A stretch of DNA of 48,108 nt, taken from Phenylobacterium sp. (GTDB lineage: Bacteria > Pseudomonadota > Alphaproteobacteria > Caulobacterales > Caulobacteraceae). Of this stretch, positions 8,434 to 16,747 are shown one piece after another. The stretch spans positions 1 through 48,108 of the forward strand of contig NZ_JAUYOJ010000160.1 of the NCBI RefSeq assembly GCF_030697925.1, given 5' to 3'. The notes under the pieces are model-generated. The model was not told the DNA's origin and did not search any database. It saw only the letters and a list, made by a program, of their open reading frames with translations. Each line of letters opens with the position of its first letter. The stretch's first letter is position 1. The position numbers and the translations under genes are program-made.

Positions 8434-9110
8434 CGAGGTTCGGCGGCGCCCGCGACCGTGGCCTGGCCGGCGTTCACCCGGAAGCGTTTGCCGTCCCGGT
8501 TGAAGGCGGCCATCTGCGGCGTCACGTCGAAGCCGACCAGGATCTCGAAATTGCCGCCGCTGGTGGTGGCCGTGGCGCGCGGAATGGTGATCTGGCCGAT
8601 CTCCTCGGTGGCGTAGATCCGGTCCTGGCCCTCGGCGAACTTCACCGGCAGATCGAAGTACTGCTTGGTGATGACGCTGTCGTTGCGCTTGGTCACCGCC
8701 ACCCAGTAGCGGTAGCTCTTGGTGTCGGCGGTCGCCTGCGGGCCCCTGCCCAGTTCGAACAGCACCTCCATCGTCACCTTGATGGGGTCGCTGTCCTTGT
8801 ATTGGCAGCCGGCCGAGATGCCCTGGATCTCGCCCGAATAGGCGACATTGGCCGAGGCTTCGCGGTTGTCCTTGAACTCCACATAGCGCGCGGCGTCGTA
8901 GAGCACCTTCACATAGGGGCAGGGCCCGGCGTTGCGCAGGGCCGGCAGCGGCGCCTGGACGTCGCTCCATTCGCTCTGGCGCTTCTTCTTCTTGGCCGCC
9001 TCCTGCTCCTGGCGCTCCTGGTCGTTGGGGCGGCGCTGGGCGGCGGCAAGCTCGGGAACCGCGGTGACGGCCAGGGAGAGGCCGGCGGCGAGCAGAAGGG
9101 AACGGCGCAT
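8430..9110 (-). CDS. Secreted protein of unknown function, coupled to argS
   Basis: This 226-residue protein has a clear signal peptide ([25 protein letters not shown], a basic start, hydrophobic core and AAAQ cleavage site). A short charged linker with KKKKR follows, then a single beta-rich domain with conserved-looking cysteines ([10 protein letters not shown] and AGCQYKD). I do not recognise a named family, although similar argS-linked periplasmic proteins are known in Caulobacterales. The start at 9110 was chosen for the standard signal-peptide form; an ATG at 9128 would add six residues. Its stop overlaps the argS start, so it is probably in the same transcript. Function unknown. Confidence 0.8.
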   Translation of the reverse strand: MRRSLLLAAGLSLAVTAVPELAAAQRRPNDQERQEQEAAKKKKRQSEWSDVQAPLPALRNAGPCPYVKVLYDAARYVEFKDNREASANVAYSGEIQGISAGCQYKDSDPIKVTMEVLFELGRGPQATADTKSYRYWVAVTKRNDSVITKQYFDLPVKFAEGQDRIYATEEIGQITIPRATATTSGGNFEILVGFDVTPQMAAFNRDGKRFRVNAGQATVAGAAEPR

Positions 9111-9238
9111 TGGGGGTCGTCCAAACATGAAGGGCTAAGGGCCGTCTCCGGCCCCCGCGGTCGGTCTCCTACTAATGGCTATCGATTGAGGCCGCAACGC
9201 GGCTGGCGGCGAAGCCTGCGAGCCCCTAGTTTGTCGCC

Positions 9239-10198
9239 ATGTTGCAAGAGCCCCGTCCCCGCCGTCCGCTCAAGGTCCTGCTGGCCACGCCGCGCGGGTT
9301 CTGCGCCGGTGTCGACCGCGCCATCCAGATCGTCGAGCGCGCCATCGAGAAGTATGGCGCTCCGGTCTATGTGCGCCACGAGATCGTCCACAACCGACAT
9401 GTGGTGGACCGGCTGAAGGCCCTGGGCGCGGTGTTCGTCGAGGAATTGTCGGAGTGCCCCACCGACCGGCCGGTGGTGTTTTCCGCCCATGGCGTGCCCA
9501 AGTCGGTGCCCGCCGAGGCCAAGGGCCGCCAGATGCTCTATCTCGACGCGACCTGCCCCCTGGTCTCCAAGGTGCACGTCGAGGCGCAACGGCACTTCGA
9601 CTCCGGCCGCGAGATCGTGCTGATCGGCCATGCCGGCCATCCCGAGGTCGTCGGCACCATGGGACAGCTGCCCGACGGCGCGGTCACCTTGATCGAGACC
9701 GTCGAGGACGCCCGGGCCTACACGCCGAAGAACGCCGCCAATGTCGCCTTCGCCACCCAGACGACCCTGTCGGTGGACGACACCGCCGAGATCGTGGCGG
9801 CGCTGAAGGAACGCTTCCCCGAGATCTCCGCGCCCCACAAGGAAGACATCTGCTACGCCACCACCAACCGTCAGGACGCGGTCAAGGCCGTGGCGTCTCA
9901 GGCGGAGGTCCTGCTGGTGCTGGGCTCGGCCAATTCGTCGAACTCCGTTCGACTGGTCGAGGTTGCGCGGCGCTCGGGCGCCCAGACCGCCCATCTGATC
10001 GATGACGCCGCCGGCCTGGACCTGTCCTGGCTGGAAGGGGTCTCCACCGTCGGGATCACGGCTGGCGCCTCGGCCCCGGAGGATCTGGTCCAGGGTCTGA
10101 TCGACCGCCTGGGCGAAGCCTTCGAGGTCACGGTCGAAGACGTCGACACCGTACGCGAAACGGTGAGCTTCAAGCTGCCCCGGCTGTTGAGCGCCTAG
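9239..10198 (+). CDS. ispH: 4-hydroxy-3-methylbut-2-enyl diphosphate reductase
   Basis: IspH makes IPP and DMAPP in the last step of the MEP isoprenoid pathway (319 residues). The three [4Fe-4S] cysteines are C22 ([10 protein letters not shown]), C105 (DATCPLV) and C204 ([10 protein letters not shown]). The substrate-binding SSNSVRLVE and GASAPEDLV motifs are near the C-terminus, and the catalytic glutamate is in GHAGHPE (E135). It heads the ispH-thrB-rnhA series seen in many alphaproteobacteria, although a gene of opposite orientation now lies between ispH and thrB. Its stop shares the tetranucleotide CTAG with that convergent gene. Confidence 0.98.
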   Translation: MLQEPRPRRPLKVLLATPRGFCAGVDRAIQIVERAIEKYGAPVYVRHEIVHNRHVVDRLKALGAVFVEELSECPTDRPVVFSAHGVPKSVPAEAKGRQMLYLDATCPLVSKVHVEAQRHFDSGREIVLIGHAGHPEVVGTMGQLPDGAVTLIETVEDARAYTPKNAANVAFATQTTLSVDDTAEIVAALKERFPEISAPHKEDICYATTNRQDAVKAVASQAEVLLVLGSANSSNSVRLVEVARRSGAQTAHLIDDAAGLDLSWLEGVSTVGITAGASAPEDLVQGLIDRLGEAFEVTVEDVDTVRETVSFKLPRLLSA

Positions 10199-10422
10199 GT
10201 TTCCAGAGCCTGGAAGGTTTTGTTGTAGCGTTTCAGGAAGGCGCGGCCGCGGCCGGCCCGCACCTCGTGGTCGATGTCGAGCTCGGCGGTGGCGGTGACC
10301 CCGTGCGGAGTCCGCTCGACATGGATGACGTCGCCCACCTCCAGTTTGAGGACGGCGCGCGTCTCGTCGTCAAAGACGGCCACGACATCGGGCCCTCTCT
10401 GCTCAAGCTTCAATGCGATCAT
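10195..10422 (-). CDS. Orphan AbrB/MazE-type addiction-module antidote-like protein
   Basis: This 75-residue protein begins [17 protein letters not shown] and has the swapped-hairpin pattern [21 protein letters not shown], which resembles the SpoVT/AbrB DNA-binding fold. A C-terminal tail ([15 protein letters not shown]) resembles the Doc/Fic-partner antidote family. A strong GGAGG lies 6 bases before the ATG and fixes the start; a longer frame to 10464 lacks such a site. No toxin gene is adjacent on either strand. It sits antisense between ispH and thrB, sharing its TAG with the ispH TAG in CTAG (10195-10198). It may be a solitary regulator rather than a working antitoxin. Confidence 0.78.
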   Translation of the reverse strand: MIALKLEQRGPDVVAVFDDETRAVLKLEVGDVIHVERTPHGVTATAELDIDHEVRAGRGRAFLKRYNKTFQALET

Positions 10423-10508
10423 TGGGAGCCTCCAACCGGGGCAATCTAGCACGAGCCGATCCATGGCGTCTTGACCGCTCGCTCTGCCTCCCGCATCCCG
10501 GCGCCTGC

Positions 10509-11474
10509 ATGGCCGTCTACACCGACATCACCGACGAGGAGCTCACCGAGCTGCTCTCCGCCTTCGACCTCGGCGCGCCCGTCTCGCTGAAAGGCGTGGC
10601 TGAGGGCGTGGAGAACTCCAACTTCCTGCTGGAGACCGAGATCGGCCGCTACTTTCTGACGATCTACGAGAAGCGGGTGCGCGAGGCGGACCTGCCCTTC
10701 TTCCTGGGGCTCATGCACTGGCTGGCGGACCGCGGTTTTCCCAGCGCTACTCCCATCGCCGACCGGAGGGGCGAGACCCTCAAGCGCGTGCGCGGCAAGC
10801 CCGCCGCCATCATCAGCTTTCTGCCGGGGCTTTCCGTGCGCCGCCCCACCGCCGCCCACTGCCGCGAGGCGGGTGCGGGTCTGGCCTGGCTGCATCAGGC
10901 GGCCGAGGGCTATCCGAACCGGCGCGCCAACGACCTGGGCCAGGCGGCCTGGACGGGAATGTTCGAGGGGCTTGCGGGTGACGCCGAGGCGCTGAAGCCC
11001 GGTCTCGCCGCCACGATCCGCGCCGACCTGGAACGCATCGCGGCGAACTGGCCCGCGGGTCTGCCGACCGGCGTGATCCACGAGGACTACTTCCCCGACA
11101 ACGTCTTCTTCCACGGCGGGCGGTTCGCCGGCGCCATTGACTTCTATTTCGCCTGCGTCGATGCGCTCGCCTACGATATCGCCGTGGCCTTGAACGCCTG
11201 GTGCTTCGAGCCGGACGGCAGCTTCAACATTACCTCCGCGCGCGCGCTAATCGGCGGCTACGAAAGCCGCCGGCCGTTGTCGGACGCCGAGCGCGCGGCC
11301 CTGCCGGTCCTAGCCCATGGGGCGGCCATGCGGTTCTTCCTAACGCGGCTGCACGACTGGGGGGCGACCCCGGCCGGCGCCCTGGTCAGGCCCAAGGACC
11401 CGCTGGAATACGAGCGCAAGCTGGCGGTCCACCGTTCCGCGCCGGACCTGGTGCTGTTCGGAGACCCCGCGTGA
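10509..11474 (+). CDS. thrB: Homoserine kinase (ThrB, choline-kinase-like fold)
   Basis: This enzyme phosphorylates homoserine on the way to threonine; the product feeds threonine synthase, encoded at 41.9-43.3 kb. It is 321 residues and starts [16 protein letters not shown]. It belongs to the aminoglycoside phosphotransferase/choline kinase fold, not the GHMP family of E. coli ThrB. The catalytic loop is [13 protein letters not shown] (near residue 190) and the metal-binding motif is [10 protein letters not shown]. The frame is open 96 bases further upstream, but the ATG at 10509 matches the family start. It overlaps rnhA by 4 bases. Confidence 0.95.
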   Translation: MAVYTDITDEELTELLSAFDLGAPVSLKGVAEGVENSNFLLETEIGRYFLTIYEKRVREADLPFFLGLMHWLADRGFPSATPIADRRGETLKRVRGKPAAIISFLPGLSVRRPTAAHCREAGAGLAWLHQAAEGYPNRRANDLGQAAWTGMFEGLAGDAEALKPGLAATIRADLERIAANWPAGLPTGVIHEDYFPDNVFFHGGRFAGAIDFYFACVDALAYDIAVALNAWCFEPDGSFNITSARALIGGYESRRPLSDAERAALPVLAHGAAMRFFLTRLHDWGATPAGALVRPKDPLEYERKLAVHRSAPDLVLFGDPA

Positions 11475-11914
11475 CGCCCCAAGTGGTGATCTATACCGAT
11501 GGCGCCTGTTCGGGGAATCCCGGCCCCGGCGGCTGGGGCGCGGTTCTGATCTCGGGCGACCATGTGCGCGAGATCTGCGGCGGCGAGCCCGCCTCCACCA
11601 ACAACCGCATGGAGCTGATGGCCGCCATCCAGGCGCTGGAGGCGCTGAAGAAACCCTGCAAGGTCGAGCTGCACACCGATTCGACCTACGTGATGAAGGG
11701 CATCTCGGAGTGGATCCACGCCTGGAAGAAGCGCGGCTGGATGACCGCCGACAAGAAGCCGGTCAAGAACGACGACCTCTGGAAGCGCCTCGACACCGCC
11801 CGCCTGCGCCATGACGTCGCCTGGCGCTGGGTGAAGGGCCACAACGGCCACGAACTCAACGAACGCGCCGACGCCCTGGCCCGCCAAGGCCTGAAGGACG
11901 CCCTCCCCGCCTGA
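11471..11914 (+). CDS. rnhA: Ribonuclease HI
   Basis: This 147-residue enzyme degrades the RNA strand of RNA-DNA hybrids. The start is the GTG overlapping the thrB stop (GTGA). From it the catalytic residues fall exactly at the E. coli numbering: D10 in [17 protein letters not shown]48 in NNRMELM, D70 in HTDSTY, H124 in VKGHNGH and D134 in ERADALA. A basic protrusion ([22 protein letters not shown]) is present. It is translationally coupled to thrB, an order common in alphaproteobacteria. Confidence 0.98.
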   Translation: MTPQVVIYTDGACSGNPGPGGWGAVLISGDHVREICGGEPASTNNRMELMAAIQALEALKKPCKVELHTDSTYVMKGISEWIHAWKKRGWMTADKKPVKNDDLWKRLDTARLRHDVAWRWVKGHNGHELNERADALARQGLKDALPA

Positions 11915-11919
11915 CGGAA

Positions 11920-11944
11920 GCTCCGGCGGGCAAGCCGCCGGAGC
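11920..11944. terminator. Bidirectional hairpin between rnhA and the TonB receptor gene
   Basis: A perfect 10-bp stem (GCTCCGGCGG, 11920-11929, with 11935-11944) closes a 5-base loop in the 36-base gap between two convergent genes. There is no T-run on either side, so it may only weaken transcription or protect 3' ends. Position between converging stops supports a terminator role. Confidence 0.5.
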
Positions 11945-11950
11945 CCTGTC

Positions 11951-14662
11951 CTAGAACCCCTTGGTGATCGCGATCCCATAGAGGCGCGGATCGAGCAGGA
12001 AGATGCTGCGCGTCGCGCCCAGGTTCTCGTCGGCGATGTCGAAGCCGACGATGGTGTCCTCGTCCTGAAGATTCTTCACGAAGACCTGGATGTTGAGGTC
12101 GAGGTCGGCATTGGCCAAGATCAGGCTGGCGTTGACGTTGTCCCAGGCCCGGATGCCGTCGAAGCTGGCGTTATTGTAGCGCATGAAGCTGTCGGACTGG
12201 CGATAGTAGTCGCCCCGTAGCGTGGCGGTCCAGGCGCCGGGCAGCTCCCAGCGATACTGGGCGCCGAGCGACACCGTCCATTTCGGCGCATTGGGCAGCT
12301 CATTGCCTTTCAAGTCCTGCAGCACCCCCTCGCCGACCCCGCCGGTATAGAGCGAAACGCCCGGTCCGTAGGTGTAGGCGCCGGCCGCCAGGGCCGCGGC
12401 CGTGGCCGGCGCATTGCCCGCCGCCACCAGTCCCGCCGTCACCGAGGCCGCGCCCGAGCAGACCCGGTTGGCCATGGTCGCGGGACCGCCCGGCGCCTGC
12501 AGGATGGAGGCCAGGCCCGCGGCGTTGACGATGCAGCCGCCGGTGGTCGAGTTCCCATAGACGTAGGCCGGATTGCCCTGGGTCCGATTGAAGGAGTCGA
12601 TCACCCGGCCCTTCTCGATGCTGGTGTCGAGATAACCGATATTGGCGTTGAGCTTCACGCCGTCGATCGGCGCCCAGACCGACTCCAGCTCCAGGCCCTT
12701 GATCTTGGCGTCGATGTTTTCGTTGAACACCGATTTGTTGACGCTGCGGCCGATCTGGTAGCCCTGATAATCGTAGTGGAAGGCCGTCAGGTTCAGCAGC
12801 AGGCGGCCGTCCCACAGGGTGTTTTTGAGGCCGAACTCGTAGGCGTTGACGAATTCCGGCTCGTATTCCGTCTTCAGGCCCAGGATGACGACCCCGGGCG
12901 GATTGAAGCCGCCGCCCTTATAGCCCTTCGAATAGGACCCGTAGATCAGGGTGTCGTCGGTGAAGCTGAGGTCCGGCGACCAGTCGACGTTCAGCCGACC
13001 CGTGGTCTCTTTGAACTCCACGACCTGCGGCGCGGTGAAGACCGGTCCGCGGCCCGGCGTGAACAGGGTCGAGCCGGAGCCGCGGGTCCATTTCTCATCG
13101 TCGGTGTAGCGCAGGCCGAGCGTCGCGCGCAGGGTCTCGGTGGCCTGCCAGTAGAGCTCGCCGAACACCGCCTTGGACTTGAGTCGGTACTCGGTGCGGC
13201 TGACGAAGTAGTTGTGGCCCGAGAAGTCCGGCTCCTTCAACGGGTCGACATAGGCGGTCGGCACCAGCAGCTTGACCGCTGCGGTGGCGGCGTTGGCCGC
13301 CACATAGGTGAAGTTGAGCGCCTCGTAGTCGAGATAGATCCCACCGATATTGAAGTTGAGCGGTCCGTCGAACTTCGACTGCAACCGCACCTCCTGGGTC
13401 CACTGCTCCGAGTGGCCGATCACGCCGGACTCGCTGACCAGCCGGTCCACGCGCCCGATCTGCGGATCGTTCAGGAAGCCGTCCGGGGCGCGCGGACCGA
13501 TGGGGAAGACCACGGACGAATAGCCGCCCGTCGAGTCGCCGCGGGAGTAGTTCTCGTTCTCGTTATAGCTGGTGAGCGAGGTCAGGGTCAGCGAGGGGGT
13601 CATGTCCCACTCGATATTGGCCTCATAGAGTTCGGTGCGGGGCCGATAGGTCGGACGGCCCAGCACCTCTACCTCACGCAGGTCGCGGGAGATCGTCTTA
13701 CCCAGGAAAGAGTCCACCGGCTGCAGGCCGATCTGTCGCGCCAGGATGCCGGTGAAGGTGGAGAGCTGGTTGGTCGTTCCGAACGCGTTGGGATCGTAGA
13801 CCGAGGCCGGCAGACAGCCCTGGGTCAGGCCGGCCTGGGCCGCGCCGGTGGGCACGCCGAGCACCGAGGTCAGGCCGACATCCTTGACGCAGAGCTGCTT
13901 GCGCGCGCCGCGCGTGTCGTCCTCCGAGAAGCTGTCCCACAGCAGGAAGCCGCGCAGGGTCTCGGTGGGCGTGAACGCCAGGGTCACCCGACCGGCCCAG
14001 ATATCGCGGCTGTCGATGTCCTGACCGTTCAGGGTGTTGCTGGTGTAGCCGTCGCGCTGCAGGGCGAAGCCCGCGGCCCGCAAGGCCAGCCTGTCGCCGA
14101 GGGGCACATTGATGAAGGCCTGGTACTTCAGCGCCTTGTAGTTGCCGAACTCGGCGGTGATCGAGGCGTCGAACTCATCCGCCGGCTTGTTGGTGATGAT
14201 GTTCACCACCCCGCCGGTGGCGTTGCGCCCGTAGAGCGTGCCCTGCGGCCCGCGCAGCACCTCCACCCGCTCGACATCGTAGAACTCCGCGTCGGCCAGC
14301 CGGTTGGCGGTGAGCGGCACGTTGTTGTGGTGGATGCCGACCCCGTCGTCGCCCGACAGGGAGATGAGCTGGGCGCCGACCCCGCGGATCTGGAAATTGG
14401 TCCGCAGCGCCCGACGGGTGAAGCTGAGATTGGGCACCGACTGCACGAGCTGGCCGCCGGTGTCGATGCCTTGGGCCTTGAGGGTCTGCTCGCTGAAGGC
14501 CGATACAGCGATCGGTACGTCCTGGACCGACTCCTCGCGCTTCTGGGCCGTGACGATCAGTTCGTCCAGCAGCGAGCCCTCGGTATTCTGCGCCTGGGCC
14601 CAGCCCGGCGTCGTGCAGGCCAGCGCAAGCGCCGACACAGACACCATCCATGCCTTGGTCAT
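11951..14662 (-). CDS. TonB-dependent outer-membrane receptor
   Basis: This is a 903-residue outer-membrane transporter. It has a signal peptide (MTKAWMVSVSALALACTTPGWAQAQ), a TonB-box-like DELIVTAQKRE, and a plug domain with VPIAVSAFS, IRGVG and VEVLRGPQGTLYGRNATGGVVNI. A 22-strand type barrel follows, with GYKGGGFN and AYEFGLKN, and ends in a terminal phenylalanine (AITKGF). This form is abundant in Caulobacteraceae and sphingomonads; the substrate cannot be told from sequence. Between barrel strands near residues 715-790 is an Ala/Gly-rich insertion with two cysteines. GGAGGGAAGAA precedes the ATG. It is divergent from a MarR regulator, which may control it. Confidence 0.95.
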   Translation of the reverse strand: MTKAWMVSVSALALACTTPGWAQAQNTEGSLLDELIVTAQKREESVQDVPIAVSAFSEQTLKAQGIDTGGQLVQSVPNLSFTRRALRTNFQIRGVGAQLISLSGDDGVGIHHNNVPLTANRLADAEFYDVERVEVLRGPQGTLYGRNATGGVVNIITNKPADEFDASITAEFGNYKALKYQAFINVPLGDRLALRAAGFALQRDGYTSNTLNGQDIDSRDIWAGRVTLAFTPTETLRGFLLWDSFSEDDTRGARKQLCVKDVGLTSVLGVPTGAAQAGLTQGCLPASVYDPNAFGTTNQLSTFTGILARQIGLQPVDSFLGKTISRDLREVEVLGRPTYRPRTELYEANIEWDMTPSLTLTSLTSYNENENYSRGDSTGGYSSVVFPIGPRAPDGFLNDPQIGRVDRLVSESGVIGHSEQWTQEVRLQSKFDGPLNFNIGGIYLDYEALNFTYVAANAATAAVKLLVPTAYVDPLKEPDFSGHNYFVSRTEYRLKSKAVFGELYWQATETLRATLGLRYTDDEKWTRGSGSTLFTPGRGPVFTAPQVVEFKETTGRLNVDWSPDLSFTDDTLIYGSYSKGYKGGGFNPPGVVILGLKTEYEPEFVNAYEFGLKNTLWDGRLLLNLTAFHYDYQGYQIGRSVNKSVFNENIDAKIKGLELESVWAPIDGVKLNANIGYLDTSIEKGRVIDSFNRTQGNPAYVYGNSTTGGCIVNAAGLASILQAPGGPATMANRVCSGAASVTAGLVAAGNAPATAAALAAGAYTYGPGVSLYTGGVGEGVLQDLKGNELPNAPKWTVSLGAQYRWELPGAWTATLRGDYYRQSDSFMRYNNASFDGIRAWDNVNASLILANADLDLNIQVFVKNLQDEDTIVGFDIADENLGATRSIFLLDPRLYGIAITKGF

Positions 14663-14723
14663 TTCTTCCCTCCCACATTTCTACGGCCCTCATCAGCCGG
14701 GGCCGGTTGCGTCCAACGCCAAA

Positions 14724-14731
14724 CAAATTTG
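14724..14731. promoter_or_regulatory. Short AT-rich palindrome in the receptor/MarR intergenic region
   Basis: CAAATTTG is a perfect 8-bp palindrome, standing out in GC-rich DNA, 26 bases upstream of the perfect CGAACA/TGTTCG site. It could be a second regulator contact or part of a promoter. Eight bases alone can occur by chance. Confidence 0.2.
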
Positions 14732-14756
14732 ACGGAACGCTGAAATGTTGAGCCGG

Positions 14757-14769
14757 CGAACATTGTTCG
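14757..14769. promoter_or_regulatory. Candidate operator between TonB receptor and marR-type gene
   Basis: CGAACA-T-TGTTCG is a perfect 6-bp inverted repeat with a one-base centre, in the 174-bp divergent intergenic region. About 10 bases downstream (plus strand) is TTGACC (14780-14785), then 17 bases to a weak -10 ATCTAG, a plausible promoter for the MarR gene. An autoregulatory MarR site shared with the receptor promoter is the simplest reading. A similar palindrome occurs at 22837-22850. Confidence 0.45.
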
Positions 14770-14836
14770 GATAGCGATCTTGACCGTGCGGAAGGACACA
14801 CCATCTAGTTCAAGATTAAACGACTGGAGGGGGCCT

Positions 14837-15316
14837 ATGCCGCCAGCCTTGAAAGACCGTCCCGACGTCGCCGTGTTCAACGAGATCGGGATCATCGAAC
14901 ACCTGATGCGCCATTCGGTGAGCGCGCACCTGCCGCCCGGCGTGACCTACGCCCATTTCGAGATGCTGATGAGTTTCACCCGGTCAGGCGATGGCCAGAC
15001 GCCGGCGGAGCTGGCGCAGGCGATGATGATGACCAAGGGGGCGATCACCAACATCCTGCAGAAGATGGAGGCGCTTGGCCTTGTCTGCGTGCTGGCCGAT
15101 GTGAAGGACCGCCGCAAGAAGCGCGTCCGCCTGACCCGGGCCGGGGCCCAGGTCTACGAACAGATCCTGCGCGATATGAAGTGGAAGATGGACGCCCTGC
15201 GCGAGGGCTTTACCGACAACGAGTTCCGCCAGGCCCTGCCGTTCCTGCGCTCGCTGCGGACCTTCCTGGGCGAAATCAGCGAGCAGCCCGAACCCGAAGC
15301 CTCGATCCTCCGCTGA
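14837..15316 (+). CDS. MarR-family transcriptional regulator
   Basis: This 159-residue winged-helix regulator begins MPPALKDRPDVAVFNE. The MarR core is visible: helices from about 14-60, recognition region TPAELAQAMMMTKGAITNILQKMEALGLV (written here only to mark the helix-turn-helix, about 62-92), and the beta wing DVKDRRKKRVRLTRAG. The C-terminal helix is the dimerisation part. The start was chosen for GGAGGGGG a few bases upstream; an ATG-less extension to 14780 exists. It is divergent from the TonB receptor and its 3' end overlaps the convergent NfeD gene by 41 bases. Confidence 0.92.
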   Translation: MPPALKDRPDVAVFNEIGIIEHLMRHSVSAHLPPGVTYAHFEMLMSFTRSGDGQTPAELAQAMMMTKGAITNILQKMEALGLVCVLADVKDRRKKRVRLTRAGAQVYEQILRDMKWKMDALREGFTDNEFRQALPFLRSLRTFLGEISEQPEPEASILR

Positions 15317-15734
15317 GGCCGATCACCTCGACATCGACCCCGGCCGGGAGGCTCTCGCCCTCGTCCAGTTCGGCGGCCCACTCCTTGCCGTCGATGAGCA
15401 CCCGGCCCGAGCGCCCGTCGAAGGGCGCGGCGGCCTTGCCGCGGTGGCCGACCAGACGCGCGACATTGTCATTGATGTCGGCGACCTCCACGGTCCTTGC
15501 TGGCCAGAACCGGCGCGCCAGCAGGGTCGAGACGATGGTCAGGCCCGCGAACAGGCCGATCTCCTGGGCCGGCGTGTCGAGCACCCCGCTGAGCAGGCCC
15601 ACAACCCCGGCCGAGGCCGTGGGCCATAGCAGCCAGCCCGAGCCGGTGGCCACCTCGACCGCGAGGATCGCGGCCCCCAGGGCCAACCAGACCCAGAGTG
15701 TGTGATCGGCGTAGATCTGGGCGAACATGTCCAT
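15276..15734 (-). CDS. NfeD-like membrane protein
   Basis: This 152-residue protein has an N-terminal membrane part (hydrophobic segments about 13-30, 40-52 and 58-72) and a C-terminal OB-fold-like domain beginning near LVGHRGKAAAPFDGRSGRVLIDGKEWAAE, with VDVEVIGLSGGSRLRV at the end. This is the short NfeD class. NfeD proteins are nearly always encoded beside an SPFH/stomatin gene, and here one starts 5 bases upstream on the same strand. The pair is thought to organise membrane microdomains or quality control; the exact job is unknown. The end overlaps the converging MarR gene. Confidence 0.92.
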   Translation of the reverse strand: MDMFAQIYADHTLWVWLALGAAILAVEVATGSGWLLWPTASAGVVGLLSGVLDTPAQEIGLFAGLTIVSTLLARRFWPARTVEVADINDNVARLVGHRGKAAAPFDGRSGRVLIDGKEWAAELDEGESLPAGVDVEVIGLSGGSRLRVRAAR

Positions 15735-15739
15735 GCTCC

Positions 15740-16717
15740 TCAGGCTCCGGTGGGCGGAACCGCCGGGCGGCGGGCTGCTGGCGGCGCGGGCGGCCTGGGC
15801 GGCGGCGGGGTGTCGCTCTTGATGAACTTCACCAGTTCGCCAACCCCTGCCAGGGAGCCGACCAGGGCCGACATCTCGGCGGGTACGATGACGGTCTTCT
15901 GATGCGGGCTCTCGGCCAGCTTGGCGAAGGCCTCGACATATTTCTGGGCGACGAAATAGTTGATGGCGTTGACGTCGCCGCGGGCGATGGCTTCCGACAC
16001 CATGGTGGTCGCCTTGGCCTCGGCCTCGGCCTCACGCTCGCGGGCCTCGGCGTCGCGAAAGGCCGCTTCGCGGCGGCCCTCGGCCTCCAGGATCGCGGCC
16101 TGCTTGGCGCCCTCGGCGCGGGCGATGGCGGCGGACTTCTCGCCGTCCGCCTCGGTGATCACCGCCCGGCGCTCGCGCTCGGCCTTCATCTGGCGCGCCA
16201 TGGCGTTGGTGATGTCCGGCGGCGGCATCAGGTCCTTGATCTCGATCCGCGCCACCTTGACGCCCCACGGGCTGGTGGCCGAGTCGATCACGTGCAGCAG
16301 GCGGGTGTTGATCTGGTCGCGCTGCGACAGCACTTCGTCCAACTCCATGGAGCCGACCACGGTGCGCAGGTTGGTCATGCAGAGCTGGGCGATGGCGTAG
16401 TTGAGATTGTCGACCCGGTAGGCGGCCGCCGCGGCGTCCATCACCTGGATGAAGACGATGCCGTCGACCTTCACCACGGCGTTGTCCTTGGTGATGACCT
16501 CCTGCTGGGGCACGTCGAGGACCTGCTCCATCATGTTCATCCGCTGGCCGATCCCCTCGATGAACGGCGCCAGGAAGGTGATGCCGGGCTTCAGGGTGCG
16601 GGTGTAGCGGCCGAACCGTTCAACGGTGAACTCGCGCCCTTGGGGCACGATCTTGATGGCGGCGAACAGGATCACCAGCGCCAGCACCAAGAATACGAGT
16701 GAAGCGGTAAGCTCCAT
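15740..16717 (-). CDS. SPFH/band 7 (paraslipin/QmcA-like) membrane protein
   Basis: This 325-residue protein has one N-terminal membrane anchor (about 5-22, LVFLVLALVILFAAIKIV). The SPFH domain starts at PQGREFTVERFGRYTRTLKPG and includes RTVVGSMELDEVLSQRD. A long Ala/Glu-rich coiled coil (about 170-240) follows, with the repeated EGAKQAAILEAEGRREAAF pattern typical of stomatins and flotillins. The C-terminus is proline-rich (PPPPRPPAPP). SPFH proteins oligomerise into rings or cages in membranes and can control proteases. The NfeD partner follows after 5 bases, so the two form an operon. Confidence 0.95.
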   Translation of the reverse strand: MELTASLVFLVLALVILFAAIKIVPQGREFTVERFGRYTRTLKPGITFLAPFIEGIGQRMNMMEQVLDVPQQEVITKDNAVVKVDGIVFIQVMDAAAAAYRVDNLNYAIAQLCMTNLRTVVGSMELDEVLSQRDQINTRLLHVIDSATSPWGVKVARIEIKDLMPPPDITNAMARQMKAERERRAVITEADGEKSAAIARAEGAKQAAILEAEGRREAAFRDAEAREREAEAEAKATTMVSEAIARGDVNAINYFVAQKYVEAFAKLAESPHQKTVIVPAEMSALVGSLAGVGELVKFIKSDTPPPPRPPAPPAARRPAVPPTGA

Positions 16718-16747
16718 GACAACCTCCCCGAGAACCTGAGGCGAAGC

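Noticed and set aside
8434..8970. N-terminal extension of argS to 8970
   Set aside because: The extra residues are Arg/Gly/Gln-rich and match no ArgRS; they are the second-frame reading of the secreted-protein gene. The standard MSDLKRG start overlaps that gene by 4 bases.
10423..10508. Toxin partner for the antidote-like gene
   Set aside because: The 86 bases upstream contain no coding frame of useful length, and both flanking genes (ispH, thrB) are clear enzymes.
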